53,325 bases of DNA, taken from contig CAZEPJ010000027.1 in the NCBI GenBank assembly GCA_964514105.1, positions 1 to 53,325 on the forward strand, in the 5' to 3' direction. Numbering within the stretch: position 1 is the stretch's first letter; every line of letters begins with the position of its first letter. Under the pieces are notes generated by a model, which had not been told where the DNA came from, made no database searches, and saw only the letters and a list, made by a program, of their open reading frames with translations. Positions 43,643 to 52,926 of the stretch are shown piece after piece. The translations under genes were made by a program, and so were the position numbers. The DNA comes from CAZEPJ01 sp964514105. Lineage in GTDB: Bacteria > Desulfobacterota > Desulfocorpusculales > Desulfocorpusculum.

Positions 43643-44509
43643 CTACGCCCCTCTGGATCCCAGGAGGCCCTCGGGCTTGATCAGGATGACGATGAACAGG
43701 ATGCCGTAGGCGATCATGATCTTGTACTCGCCGGGCAGAAGCGCCATGCCCAGGTTCTCGGCGAAACCCAGCACGAACCCCGCCAGGGCATGCCCCCAAA
43801 TGCTGGGGACGCCGCCCAGGAACACGGCGGTGAAGGACATGAAGAACGGCAGAATGCCCATGGTGGGATACGCCACGTTCTTGGCGGTGAACAGGAAGGC
43901 GGCCACTCCGAAGAGGCCTGAGCCGATGGCATAGACCAGCAGATAGATCCGGTCGATGTCGATCCCCACGTTCAGGGCCATCTCCCGGTTGCTCCCCACG
44001 GCGCGGATCACTTTTCCGTACCGGGACCGCCCCAGGAAAAGGAGCAGCGCCCCGATGGCAGCGAGGCTCACGACGACCATGGCCACATCGGCCGTGGTGA
44101 AGTACACGGGCCCCAGGGACAGGGTCTTCACGGGAAACCCCCTGAGCGACCTGGGATTGGAGCTGAAGAGCATGAGGAGCACGGCCACCCCAGCCGTGGC
44201 GAGTCCCAACGAGGCGAGGAAGGTCGTGGCCTTGGTGGCCCCGGCCTTCCGCAACCTCCGGTAAAGGACGGCGTCGATGGCGCACCCGAGGAGCACGGCG
44301 CAAAGCACGGCGCCGGCCAATCCCACGGACACGGGGAGTCGAAGCTCACTCGTGATCAGGGCCGCCGCGTACCCGGCCGTGGTGAAGACCAGGTGGTGGG
44401 AGAAGTGAAAGGTGAGGGTCGTCCGGTAGATGATGCCCCAGCTCACCCCGGCCAGGGCATAAAAGCTCGCCGTGATGAGTCCCTGCGCCAAGAGCTGAAG
44501 GAAGAGCAA
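43643..44509 (-). CDS. livH: Branched-chain-type ABC transporter permease LivH
   Basis: 288 residues with about eight membrane segments, starting from a TTG at 44509 (MLFLQLLAQGLITASFYALA). An AGGGGGA ribosome site is 8 bases upstream, and no better ATG is near. Family features are the N-terminal LITASFYALAGVSWG and the C-terminal cytoplasmic end IVILIKPEGLLG. It heads the whole operon, after a TTGACA promoter. Confidence 0.92.
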   Translation of the reverse strand: MLFLQLLAQGLITASFYALAGVSWGIIYRTTLTFHFSHHLVFTTAGYAAALITSELRLPVSVGLAGAVLCAVLLGCAIDAVLYRRLRKAGATKATTFLASLGLATAGVAVLLMLFSSNPRSLRGFPVKTLSLGPVYFTTADVAMVVVSLAAIGALLLFLGRSRYGKVIRAVGSNREMALNVGIDIDRIYLLVYAIGSGLFGVAAFLFTAKNVAYPTMGILPFFMSFTAVFLGGVPSIWGHALAGFVLGFAENLGMALLPGEYKIMIAYGILFIVILIKPEGLLGSRGA

Positions 44510-44670
44510 CTCCCCGTCCCCCTCGGACCGTCGGCCCCTCCAAGGACGCTTGCCCCGTGGCCCGCCCCTCTCCGGCGTGTGTCAGGCCCGGCCCCTTCCC
44601 CGCGGGTATTCCCCAGCCCAGGCGCCGGGCGACTGCGTCATGAACAAATTCGATTGTCGACTGGCGTCGA

Positions 44671-44699
44671 ACCTTATCTCCGCATCACGGGTTTGTCAA
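44671..44699 (-). promoter_or_regulatory. Candidate promoter of the liv/catabolic operon with nearby inverted repeat
   Basis: On the minus strand TTGACA (44699-44694), a 17-base spacer and TAAGGT (44676-44671) form a promoter with a perfect -35 and a weak -10. Just downstream is a nested inverted repeat (TTCGA..TCGAA with TCGAC..GTCGA inside), a possible operator. The weak -10 would suit activator control. The leader to livH is about 160 bases. Confidence 0.45.
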
Positions 44700-44757
44700 G
44701 GTGGAAATAGGGGGGGCGCCAATGGATCATCGCAGCGCCAGGGGTGTATCCCCCGGA

Positions 44758-45129
44758 TCAATCCGATGCCCGCCCGGGGACCCCGAACGGCCCGAACCCC
44801 TTGTCCCCATCGGGGAGCTGGACGGCCGTCAGGAGCTCCATGTGCCGGAGGGTCGCCATCTCCCGCTCCAGGGCGGCCCGCTCCAGTCCGGTCGCCTCCA
44901 TCAGCTCCCCGAGGCGCACCGGGTGTCTGTCCCGGACAACGGCCATGATCTTCTCTCCTGCGGGACTCAGGGCCTGGTCCTTGAGCCGTGTGGCCGTGTA
45001 CGTGGCCCAAGGATCGCATCCCTTGGGGGGGGTGAGGACGTCCATGTAGCAATCGTCGCACAAGAGCCGCCCTCCGTGGGGGTGGAGTTCCTCCTCTTGC
45101 GCCTGGCATTGGCACCGATGGCAGTTCAT
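44758..45129 (-). CDS. Small zinc-ribbon protein with helix-turn-helix-like half
   Basis: 123 residues from ATG 45129. The N-terminal half has two Cys-x-x-Cys pairs (CHRCQCQ and LLCDDCYMD), likely a zinc ribbon or LIM-like finger. The second half (GEKIMAVVRDRHPVRLGELM, then ERAALEREMATLRHMELLTA) resembles a winged helix. Both suggest a regulator, but I do not recognise a named family. It is about 200 bases downstream of the ihfA-like gene, same strand. Confidence 0.65.
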   Translation of the reverse strand: MNCHRCQCQAQEEELHPHGGRLLCDDCYMDVLTPPKGCDPWATYTATRLKDQALSPAGEKIMAVVRDRHPVRLGELMEATGLERAALEREMATLRHMELLTAVQLPDGDKGFGPFGVPGRASD

Positions 45130-45331
45130 GGCAGATTCCCTTGGCGATCTCGCAGGGCCTCGATCTCCTTGTGTCTCCCCATCTGCAGCCCCGGCGGGAA
45201 GCACATCGACCCATCCCCGGCCGGGGCCGGGGTCTCGCCCGGACCAACCTTGCGCGGGGCCCATGCGCGTCGCTTCATCCCCGAGGCCTCCAAGAAGGCG
45301 CCAAGGGCCGATCTTTCGCCCGCCCCCGGCT

Positions 45332-45613
45332 CTACCCCTGGGCGTTCATGGCCTTCTTCAGCGTCAGAGAGGGTTTGAAGGTCAGGACCTTGCGGGGGGT
45401 GATCTCGATCTCCTCTCCCGTCTGGGGGTTCCTCCCCCGTCGGGCCCTCTTGAGCCGCACCGCAAAGCTCCCGAAGCCCGAGAGCTTCACGTTTTCCCCC
45501 CGCTCCAGAGTCTCCTTGATGAGCTCGAAGGTCAAGTCGACCAGCTCGGCGCACTCCCCCTTGGGGAATCCGAGACTGACGTACACCCGTTCCACGAGAT
45601 CTGACTTGGTCAT
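45332..45613 (-). CDS. ihfA: Integration host factor alpha-type DNA-bending protein
   Basis: 93 residues from ATG 45613 (MTKSDLVERVYVSLGFPKGE). The arm and body match IHF-alpha: LSGFGSFAVRLKRARRGRNP, then QTGEEIEITPRKVLTFKPS. IHF bends DNA and helps sigma-54 activators reach the promoter, which fits the sigma-54-type site at 8.5 kb. The HU family is the alternative, but the RNPQTGEEI run and length favour IHF-alpha. Confidence 0.9.
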   Translation of the reverse strand: MTKSDLVERVYVSLGFPKGECAELVDLTFELIKETLERGENVKLSGFGSFAVRLKRARRGRNPQTGEEIEITPRKVLTFKPSLTLKKAMNAQG

Positions 45614-46029
45614 GAATCCACCTTCGGCTGCACGAGAGGTTCCGGGCATCAACCGGATGCCCTGGGTGCCGCACATCCCGACCGCGCCCGAATCCCCGGT
45701 GGCCCGTGGCGTCGCTGGTCCCCAGGGGGCGGGACGCCCCCCTCAACCGGCCGCCCTGGGGAATGGGGGCGCGCCCTGGCCGGCTCCGTGGCGGTTCGCC
45801 ACAGGGCCGGGCCCCGGGCTGAGATCGGGTGCCAGAATAGCACGGGACAGCAGGCAGGGGAAGGGGAGAGGCCAGGGGGGTCCGCCGGTCGTTGGCCAAA
45901 AGATGAACTCGGGGGAGGTCGGCACATAACAAAATGTACCAAGCGACACTTGACACACTTCACAAAAGCTGCCATGATCCTGGCTGCCAGCGAACAGGAT
46001 CATCCCGTGGACCATGGCGGAGAGGCACC
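45614..46029. other. Divergent intergenic region
   Basis: 416 bases between the ihfA-like gene (leftward) and the MerR-type gene (rightward). It is GC-rich and featureless until about 45890, then drops in GC and contains the rightward promoter. No further gene is supported. Confidence 0.5.
45950..45978 (+). promoter_or_regulatory. Sigma-70-type promoter of the MerR-type regulator
   Basis: TTGACA (45950-45955), a 17-base spacer and CATGAT (45973-45978) lead to the ATG at 46030. The repeated GACACTTGACACACTT sequence around the -35 could be an operator for self-regulation. Confidence 0.55.
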
Positions 46030-46761
46030 ATGCCCCGGAGCACGGACGTATCGGATCAAGGAAACAGACCCGGCCTGAAGATGATGGCCCTGGTGGAAGC
46101 CACGGGCGTCCCCAAGTCCACCATCCTTCACTACCTGGCAAGAGGGCTCTTGCCCGCACCGGTCAAGACCAGCCGCAATATGGCCTACTACGACCCCTCC
46201 TGCGTGGATCGCATTCGCGTGATCCAGCACATGCAGCGCCGCCATCGGATGTCACTGGCCGAGATCCGTGAGGCGCTCCGGGTCCAGGAGGGCCCGGGAG
46301 ACATCGCCCTTCTGCTGCGGCTCCAAGAGGTGGTCTTCGGCCACCGAGACGAGGGCGGCCTCCTGGACGAGGCGGCATTGGGGAAGGCTGCGGGGATGAC
46401 GGCAGCGGACCTGGAACGCTGCCTCCGACTTCGGCTCATCATGCCTCTGGAGGAGGGACGGTTCGATGCAGAAGACCTGGAGATGGCCAGAATGCTGGCC
46501 GCCGCACTCGCAGGCGGCCTTCGTCCGGAGGATATCACCTACTACGTGGAACTGGGGGAGAAGATCGTGGACTGCGAGATGGCGCTCAGGAGCCGAATGA
46601 CGCGGGCGCTGTCCCATGGACAGGACGCAGCCCTCACCATGGAGCTTGTGGGGCGGGCCCGCATGGCACGCTCCTATGTCATCGACCGGTTGTTCCAGCG
46701 AAGAATCGCCTCCATGCGCGACCTCAAGGACGAAAGGAAGGGGGATGGGAAGAGCCGTTGA
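46030..46761 (+). CDS. MerR-family transcriptional regulator
   Basis: 243 residues. The N-terminal winged helix reads MMALVEATGVPKSTILHYLA and then RNMAYYDPSCVDRIRVIQHM, followed by the MSLAEIREAL helix typical of MerR proteins. The C-terminal 150 residues are helical and of unknown ligand specificity. There is no cysteine pattern for metal sensing, so an organic effector is likely. A GGAGAGG ribosome site precedes the ATG. It overlaps the next gene by 17 bases, which makes that gene its probable target. Confidence 0.88.
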   Translation: MPRSTDVSDQGNRPGLKMMALVEATGVPKSTILHYLARGLLPAPVKTSRNMAYYDPSCVDRIRVIQHMQRRHRMSLAEIREALRVQEGPGDIALLLRLQEVVFGHRDEGGLLDEAALGKAAGMTAADLERCLRLRLIMPLEEGRFDAEDLEMARMLAAALAGGLRPEDITYYVELGEKIVDCEMALRSRMTRALSHGQDAALTMELVGRARMARSYVIDRLFQRRIASMRDLKDERKGDGKSR

Positions 46762-48619
46762 AGCCGCCCCGTTGGCGGCATTCCTCGTCTATCTCCTCTT
46801 GGGGAAGATCTCCCACTTCCACACCGCGACCATGCGCGCGGCCACCGTGCTGATCCTCCTGGCCCTGATCCCCTGCCTCTGGCTTCCCCGAAGGTGGCGC
46901 CAGGCATCCCCCATTCACAGGGGCTTCGGCGGGTTTCTGGTCCTGGCGGCCCTCGCGGTTTGGCTGTGGCCGGGTCACGCGGGCAAATGGATGGCCGAGT
47001 TCCCGGCCGCGGCCCTCAATGGCGTCCTTTGCCTGGTGGCGGTTGTGCCCTTGCTCCTGGGCCGCCCCGGTTTCACCACGTTCTTCGCCAAGCGCGTGAC
47101 CCCGGCCGCGGTCTGGGAGACGGACCTCTTCTTGACCATCAACCGCCATCTCACGGCCTTCTGGGCCGTGCTCTTCCTGCTCGGAACGGCCCTGGGGCTC
47201 ATCCCGGGACTCCTGGATCTGCGGGGGCCTCTGTACGAGCCCCTTTTCGAGGCCCTTGTCCCTGCGGCGCTCATGCTCGGAATCGGCGTCCCTGTCACCA
47301 GGCGCTATCCGGAATACCGCCAGCGGAAGCTGGGCATCGCGCCCGCGGCCAGAGAGCCGGATCGCCCGGTCTTTTCCCCTCCGGGAGTTCATCGGGATGT
47401 GAAACGGACGGGCACGGATGAGACCACCTCACATCACGCCATGAAGGAGGAAAGGGAGATGTCCCCAAGACCTGTGGTGGTGGCGGTGAACGGATCCCCC
47501 CATGGGGGGTTCGGCAACACGGCCCAGATGATCGAGATGCTCCGCGCCCCCCTGGAAGAGGCCGGCTTGGACCTGGAGGTCATCCACCTGGGGGAGCATG
47601 AGATGGCGTTTTGCACGGGCTGCGCCTTCTGTATGGAGAAGGGGGCGTGCTGGATCGACGACGATCACAGGACGATCGTCCGTCGGCTCCTGGATGCAGC
47701 GGGGGTCGTCCTGGCCTCTCCCGTGTATTTTCTCCACGTCACCGCGCAGATGAAGACGTTTCTGGATCGGAGCCTGGCTTACGGACACAAGCCCCGCGCC
47801 ACCTGGAAGCCCGGGCTGGCCGTCAGCGTCTCGGCGGGGTTGGGCGAAACCGCCACCGCCGACTACCTGGCCTTCCTGCTTCGGACCTTCGGCGCGTACT
47901 CGGTAGGGTCCCTCACAGCCCTGGCCGTGGCCCCCGGGGGATTCGTGGGCAAGGACGCGGTGGAAGCCCGGGCCCGGGATCTGGGGGGCGATCTGGCCCG
48001 GGCCATCCTGGAGAAACGGCGCTATCCGGTCACCGACAGGGACCTGCGGTATTATCAGTTCATGGGGGCCCTCGTGAGGAGCCAGAAGGACTCCATCATG
48101 CGGGACGACTTCGCCCACTGGGAAAAGCACGGCCTGTACGAGGGGTTCGAGCAGTACGTGCAGCAAGCCGCGGCGCCTGTGCCCGACACCCGAGAGATGC
48201 GGGAGGCCTGGGTCCGGCAGATGATCGCCGATCAAAGGGAGAGAAAGAAAGGGAGGGCGGCGTCCCGACAGCCAGCCCTTCCATCGGGCCCCCAGGCCGC
48301 CCAAAGTTGCAGGGAACTCCTCGGCATGATGCCCCAAGCCCTGAACCCGGATGCGGCTGCGGGCCTCGATGCCACGTACCAGTTCGAGGTCACGGGGGCA
48401 GAGACGTTCGTGGCCCACCTGCGGATCCGGGGCGGGGCCTGTACGTACCGCGAGGGCCCGGCCGACAGGGCCGGCGTGGTCATCAAGACCCCCTCTGACG
48501 TCTGGCTCGCCATCTCCAGGGGGGAGCTCGACGGACAGCAGGCCTTCATGGCTGGAAAGTACAAGGTGGAGGGGGACCTCACGCTCCTCATGAAGCTGAG
48601 ATCCCTCTTCGCCCCCTAG
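46745..48619 (+). CDS. Membrane domain - flavodoxin-like reductase - SCP2 fusion protein
   Basis: 624 residues. The N-terminal 220 residues contain about six hydrophobic segments (such as AFLVYLLLGKI, VLILLALIPCLWLP and FWAVLFLLGTALGLIPGL). From residue about 240 there is a NADPH-dependent FMN reductase/iron-sulfur flavoprotein-like domain (VVVAVNGSPHGGFGNTAQM) with a cysteine cluster FCTGCAFCMEKGAC. The last 105 residues are an SCP2 sterol-carrier domain (YQFEVTGAETFVAHLRIRGG, MAGKYKVEGDLTLLMKLRS). An in-frame ATG at 47459 (MSPRPVVVAVNGSPHG) has an excellent AAGGAGG site 8 bases upstream, so a shorter soluble form may also be made. The gene overlaps the MerR-type gene. The combination suggests redox chemistry on a lipid or lipid-like substrate at the membrane; that is inference. 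Confidence 0.82.
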   Translation: MGRAVEAAPLAAFLVYLLLGKISHFHTATMRAATVLILLALIPCLWLPRRWRQASPIHRGFGGFLVLAALAVWLWPGHAGKWMAEFPAAALNGVLCLVAVVPLLLGRPGFTTFFAKRVTPAAVWETDLFLTINRHLTAFWAVLFLLGTALGLIPGLLDLRGPLYEPLFEALVPAALMLGIGVPVTRRYPEYRQRKLGIAPAAREPDRPVFSPPGVHRDVKRTGTDETTSHHAMKEEREMSPRPVVVAVNGSPHGGFGNTAQMIEMLRAPLEEAGLDLEVIHLGEHEMAFCTGCAFCMEKGACWIDDDHRTIVRRLLDAAGVVLASPVYFLHVTAQMKTFLDRSLAYGHKPRATWKPGLAVSVSAGLGETATADYLAFLLRTFGAYSVGSLTALAVAPGGFVGKDAVEARARDLGGDLARAILEKRRYPVTDRDLRYYQFMGALVRSQKDSIMRDDFAHWEKHGLYEGFEQYVQQAAAPVPDTREMREAWVRQMIADQRERKKGRAASRQPALPSGPQAAQSCRELLGMMPQALNPDAAAGLDATYQFEVTGAETFVAHLRIRGGACTYREGPADRAGVVIKTPSDVWLAISRGELDGQQAFMAGKYKVEGDLTLLMKLRSLFAP

Positions 48620-48749
48620 GATTCCCCCGCAGCTTGTCCCGGCTGCCCCTGGGACGCTCCCCGACCGCCCGCAGAAGGTGCGGGCACGGCGCGGGCTGGG
48701 CAAGGATGCGATTGACACCCCGGGTCCATCTTGAGGGCGGCCGGGGCCG

Positions 48750-49352
48750 CTACCACGCCCACAGCGGCGGGGGATAGGGCACAGGCCACCCCATGGGCAC
48801 CGCAAGCGGGACCGGAAGGGGCATCGGCCGCAGGACCACCACATCCCGGTAATACCGGCGGATGGAGGAGGTCTGCGGCTCGGGCCGGGAAGAGAAGGGT
48901 CGCGTGCCCAGGGGCGTGACGTTCCCGCATGCGCTGGCCCAATGAAAATCGTACACCTTCCCCTCTCGCCTCCCGAAGATGCTCACCCGATAGCCGGGCC
49001 GGTCGCCCACCACGACCACGTCTCTTCGCACCCCGTGGCCGTCGATCATCCAGGCTGCGCGGGCGCCGTCCCTCAGGGTTTCGGGCCTCACCCCGCGAAG
49101 GCTCTCGAAGGCCTCCGCCGTGCCGGCGGCGATGCCCTCCCATGGCAACGTGGGGTCGGCACGCCGAAGCCTCTCGGCCAGAAGCCCCTCTTTTCCCCGA
49201 AGCTTGGTCCGGAGCTCCTCCACCGCACCGATGGGACCCAGGAAGGGGTCTCGCCCCGCATGTCGCCAGTAAAACGTGGCGGCATCCGCAACCCACGCCC
49301 CGGCCCAGATGGCGGCCGCTGCCAATCCCGCCGACCAGGTGCGCGCCTTCAT
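48750..49352 (-). CDS. Exported hypothetical protein
   Basis: 200 residues from ATG 49352, with a signal peptide (MKARTWSAGLAAAAIWAGAW, probable cleavage after VADA). The mature part starts TFYWRHAGRDPFLGP, has alpha/beta character, and ends in a proline-rich tail (PMPLPVPLAVPMGWPVPYPP). I recognise no family. It is convergent to the SCP2 fusion gene. The longer frame upstream is rejected because it lacks a ribosome site. Confidence 0.7.
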   Translation of the reverse strand: MKARTWSAGLAAAAIWAGAWVADAATFYWRHAGRDPFLGPIGAVEELRTKLRGKEGLLAERLRRADPTLPWEGIAAGTAEAFESLRGVRPETLRDGARAAWMIDGHGVRRDVVVVGDRPGYRVSIFGRREGKVYDFHWASACGNVTPLGTRPFSSRPEPQTSSIRRYYRDVVVLRPMPLPVPLAVPMGWPVPYPPPLWAW

Positions 49353-49570
49353 GACCGGCCTCTCTTTGAGGATTCGGGCGTCCTCCCGGGCGTCCGCCAC
49401 GGCACGATGCAGGGCTCATGCAAGCTACCAGACGTCAGAGGCCCCGGTCGGGTTTACCGCGAGGGGCGGGCCGTTGTGCCTGCAGGTCGCCTTGGCAGCC
49501 CCGCAAGTGGGAGCAGATCTCGCCTGTGTCCTGTGGCTGTGCGTGGGATCGTGCGGCTCCCCCTCTCGGT

Positions 49571-50420
49571 TCACGCAGGGAGGGGTCTTGGCCTCCCGTC
49601 GATGAATTGGGCAAGAATGGACCTTACCTCCCCGGAGAACCCATCGCCCCTGCGGCGCAGGGGGGGCAGGAGCCGGTTCGTGACGAACCCCGCCACCGAC
49701 GGGGCCTTCAGGGCCCACTGGGCCAGATGACTGAGAAAAGACGCTGCCGGGAGTTCCTCCTCCGGGCCTCCGCAGAGCCAGTCGTGCGCCACGTGGGCCG
49801 CATGGAGCAGGGCGGAGCTCCTGCGGATCTCGGGCGCGATCTTTGGGGGGAGCCCTCTGCGGCTCCCCCTGGAAGGCGATGGGCCGGCAGATGACCTGCG
49901 GGATGTTCCACCGATGGAGCAGCACGGATCCGAGACGGCAGGCATCGAGTCGTTCCATGAAGCCCGCGATGCTCGGGTTCTTCCGCGGAAGGAGCAGCAC
50001 CACGCGCTTTCCCTCCTCGTGCAGCAGACCGATGGTCCCCATGGGGACCGGCTTCACGTCGGTCATGAGGGAGAGTCCCTGCCCCGGGATGGACACCACC
50101 AGGGAATGGACCCGAAGCTGCGTGAACGCCGGACTGTGCGGGGCATGGTCCCCGTGAGCGCGTCGACCAGGGCCAGTTGATGGACCTGGTGGAGGCCCAT
50201 GAGCAGGACGGCGTGGTGCAGGTCATAAACCCGATTGCCCAGGCCCGAGTATGCCGAGTTGACGGCTTTGAGCGTCAAACCCGCCAAGGAAGGCTCCTGC
50301 CCCACAAGGCGAGCCTCATGGGAAGCGGATGCGGCGTCGTCTCGAAGAAGGCCCAGAGGGTCGCCGGCGTGCGGCGCAAGACGCCGCACCCGCTGTGAGG
50401 GTATGGTCCACCGTCCTCTC
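49571..50420 (-). pseudogene. HDOD-domain protein, broken by frameshifts
   Basis: Pieces of one HDOD signalling protein occur in order but in different frames. The first, around 50420-50310, reads RRTPATLWAFFETTPHPLP. The second, about 50305-50130, reads EPSLAGLTLKAVNSAYSGLG and ALTGTMPRT. The third, about 50125-49860, reads PAFTQLRVHSLVVSIPGQG and TIGLLHEEGKRVVLLLP. The fourth, to the stop at 49571, reads PPKIAPEIRRSSALLHAAHV. At least two, probably three, single-base shifts separate them. NSAY and the helix pattern identify HDOD. Neighbouring genes are intact, so decay of this gene is likelier than general sequence error. Confidence 0.75.
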
Positions 50421-50645
50421 CAGGACCCTTTGCAGGGCATCTCTCCCGCCGGGAGACTCCCCAGGGCGGCCGGGCCGAGGTCGGCCGTGTCCGGGGCGGG
50501 GACGGCTCACCTCTCCTGCATGTCCCCCCCGAACCCTTGTGCGTTCCTTCCTCTCCAAGGAACGGGCGTCGCTCTGCATGTCCCGAGAGACGAGGGGGTC
50601 GCCCCAGCGCGGCGGTCCTGACAACCCCGACGAGGAGGCTTCCCC

Positions 50646-52844
50646 GTGCGAACACGCGCCCACGCCCTGGCCATCGCGGTGTTGGTCTTCGCCTCTTTTC
50701 TCTCTTGCCTCGCCCAGGCCGATCCGCCCGAGGGGGAGTTCCGGATCCTCTTCTCGGCCCCGGCAACGCTCTCCATGCTCCCGGAGAGCTTCTCGGCCTG
50801 TGAGGACGACGGAGTCCTCTCCATCTGCACCACGTTCCGGCCGTCGGTGGACCCCCGCGGCCGCGTGGGGGGGCAAGTGGACGTTCAGCTCGACGGCCTG
50901 CTCAACGGGGTCTCGGTCGCGGACACGCTCACGGGCGGGCTTCGGGGCAAGATCTCGGGGAAGACCGGGGACGGATCGGCCCCCCTGTCCAAGGTGAGCC
51001 TGAGTATCGCCCTGAGCGGCACCGTTCGCACTGGGGATCAGGACCGGATCGCCTCGCACAGCGCCAAACTCAAAGGGCGCATGGACCACGCCGCGACCGA
51101 CCACGCGCTGGGCGGATCGCGGAAGCTCACCGTCCAGGGCGTGGGCTCGAGGAAGGGGAAGGCCCGGCTGGGATTCAGCAATGCCGGTGTCGATGGTCTC
51201 TGGTCCGTGGACCTCTCACTCCTCGCCGACGGAGCCAAGATCTCCGGCTCGGCCGTCCCGGTCTTCCGGGGAAGGGTGCTTGGACAGTACGCCGCGAGCG
51301 GGCAGTTCTCGCAGAAAAGGCAGTCCTCGAGCCTCTCTTTCAAGCCCGACGCCGCGCTCAAGGGCACGTCTCTCTCCCTGGGTGGCCTGGTCACCTTCCC
51401 CGACGGCACGGCCGGCTTCAAGGCGCGCTACAGGATGATGGGCCACAAGGGCTCGGCCGGCTCCGCAGGGAACTCCGCCGAATGGGCGTGGCCCTCGGAG
51501 GGGTCGTGCGGCGCTCCGCTGGACCTCCATCCGTGGGACCTCACAGGCCTGCTTCCGTACGAGGGAACCGTGGGCTGGAGGGATCCGAGCTGCTATATCG
51601 TGGGGGGGCTCGTGCCCGGGGCGGTTTACACCGTGACCCTCGAGCGTCTCGAGCTTCGGCCATATCTCACGGTCCCCGTCACTGAGGGATTCGGCGGCGT
51701 CAACTGCGGGCAGGAGGACAACACCCCGGGCGCCGTCATCTCATGCGCCACCAAGGCGGACGGAGCAGGAGAGCTGCGCTTTGAGGCGAGGACCTTCGAC
51801 GGGGATGCGGGGGGCAGGTTCCGCCTCTCCCTGTCCAGCGGCGGCATCATCAACCAGGGAACCCCGAGCGATCCCCACGAAATCCCGGCCCTTCCCTTCC
51901 GGGGCGGGGCCATCTATCAGAGCTACTACGTGGCCACTGGCCTGACGCCCAACCGCAGCTACACCTTCTCGTTCAGCGACGTCACGGCCAACGGGGCCAC
52001 CTTCTGGCTGTACGACAAGGCCGGGTTCGGGGAGCAGCTCTGCCGGCTGGGGTCCGACGACCCGCCCGGCTCCGCCTGCACCGTGAAGGCCAGTGGGGAG
52101 GGTAGAGTCTACGTGAAGGCCACGGTTCTCCAGGGGAATAACGTGGAGTACAGCTTCACCCTGGAGCTCGGCGGTATCCCCAACGAGGGGACCGTCACGG
52201 ATCCGGTGGAGTTGACGGGGATCCTGCCGTACGCGGGGTCCGTCTCCACAGAGACCAGCTACTACCACGTGGGCGGCCTGACCCCCGGTGTCCCCTACAC
52301 CGTGACCCTCAGCTCCCTCACGGACACGGTCCGCCTGGATCTATACTGTGCGGACCCCGTCGGCGGTGGCGCCGGTCGCGGCTGCCAGGTGTCGTCGAGT
52401 GAGTCGAGTGTGGAGGGGGTGGTGAGGACGAACGGAGCCGGGGTCCTCTGGATCGCGGTCTTTGGGTTCGACACTGTTGCTGGCGCCACGTACACCATTT
52501 CCGTTGCCCCGGGGGGCCTGCCCAACGAGGGCTGCGGGGTCACGGCGGTGGACGTGACGGGCACCCTTCCGCGCCCGAGCACGATCTATAACGGGCCTAG
52601 CAGGTACCGCATGGCGGGCCTCAACCCGGCCACGACCTACACCGTGAAGACGTACGACGGCGCGAACATCTATTTCTACGTGTACAGCGCTCCGTGGTCG
52701 GGGGATGATCTCCTTTGCAGTTCCTCCCAACTGGGCATCGCAGAAAAGAGCTGTTCCGCGCAGACGCCCACCGGGGAGCTGTGCATCTGGGTGAACGCCT
52801 TTTCCGGCACCCAGGGCCACACGTTCATCCTCGATCTGGAGTAG
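50646..52844 (+). CDS. Large secreted protein with repeated beta-sandwich units
   Basis: 732 residues from a GTG with GAGGAGG 7 bases upstream. A signal peptide (MRTRAHALAIAVLVFASFLS, cleavage near AQA) leads to a first ~280 residues of beta-rich sequence with no recognised family. The second half holds about four units of a pre-peptidase-C-terminal-like repeat: each has a glycine-[IL]-x-N-[EQ]-G linker, a [LV]-TG-x-LPY or similar strand, and a GL-x-PG-x-x-YTVT strand. Cysteine pairs are frequent in these units. It is probably an extracellular or surface binding protein. It stands alone, and its target is unknown. Confidence 0.8.
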   Translation: MRTRAHALAIAVLVFASFLSCLAQADPPEGEFRILFSAPATLSMLPESFSACEDDGVLSICTTFRPSVDPRGRVGGQVDVQLDGLLNGVSVADTLTGGLRGKISGKTGDGSAPLSKVSLSIALSGTVRTGDQDRIASHSAKLKGRMDHAATDHALGGSRKLTVQGVGSRKGKARLGFSNAGVDGLWSVDLSLLADGAKISGSAVPVFRGRVLGQYAASGQFSQKRQSSSLSFKPDAALKGTSLSLGGLVTFPDGTAGFKARYRMMGHKGSAGSAGNSAEWAWPSEGSCGAPLDLHPWDLTGLLPYEGTVGWRDPSCYIVGGLVPGAVYTVTLERLELRPYLTVPVTEGFGGVNCGQEDNTPGAVISCATKADGAGELRFEARTFDGDAGGRFRLSLSSGGIINQGTPSDPHEIPALPFRGGAIYQSYYVATGLTPNRSYTFSFSDVTANGATFWLYDKAGFGEQLCRLGSDDPPGSACTVKASGEGRVYVKATVLQGNNVEYSFTLELGGIPNEGTVTDPVELTGILPYAGSVSTETSYYHVGGLTPGVPYTVTLSSLTDTVRLDLYCADPVGGGAGRGCQVSSSESSVEGVVRTNGAGVLWIAVFGFDTVAGATYTISVAPGGLPNEGCGVTAVDVTGTLPRPSTIYNGPSRYRMAGLNPATTYTVKTYDGANIYFYVYSAPWSGDDLLCSSSQLGIAEKSCSAQTPTGELCIWVNAFSGTQGHTFILDLE

Positions 52845-52926
52845 CACGGGGGGCGGACACAAGGGATCTTGCTCCTGAATCCGCCCCGCAAAGGCCGCAT
52901 GCAGCATGTCTCGTCTTGCCAATAAA

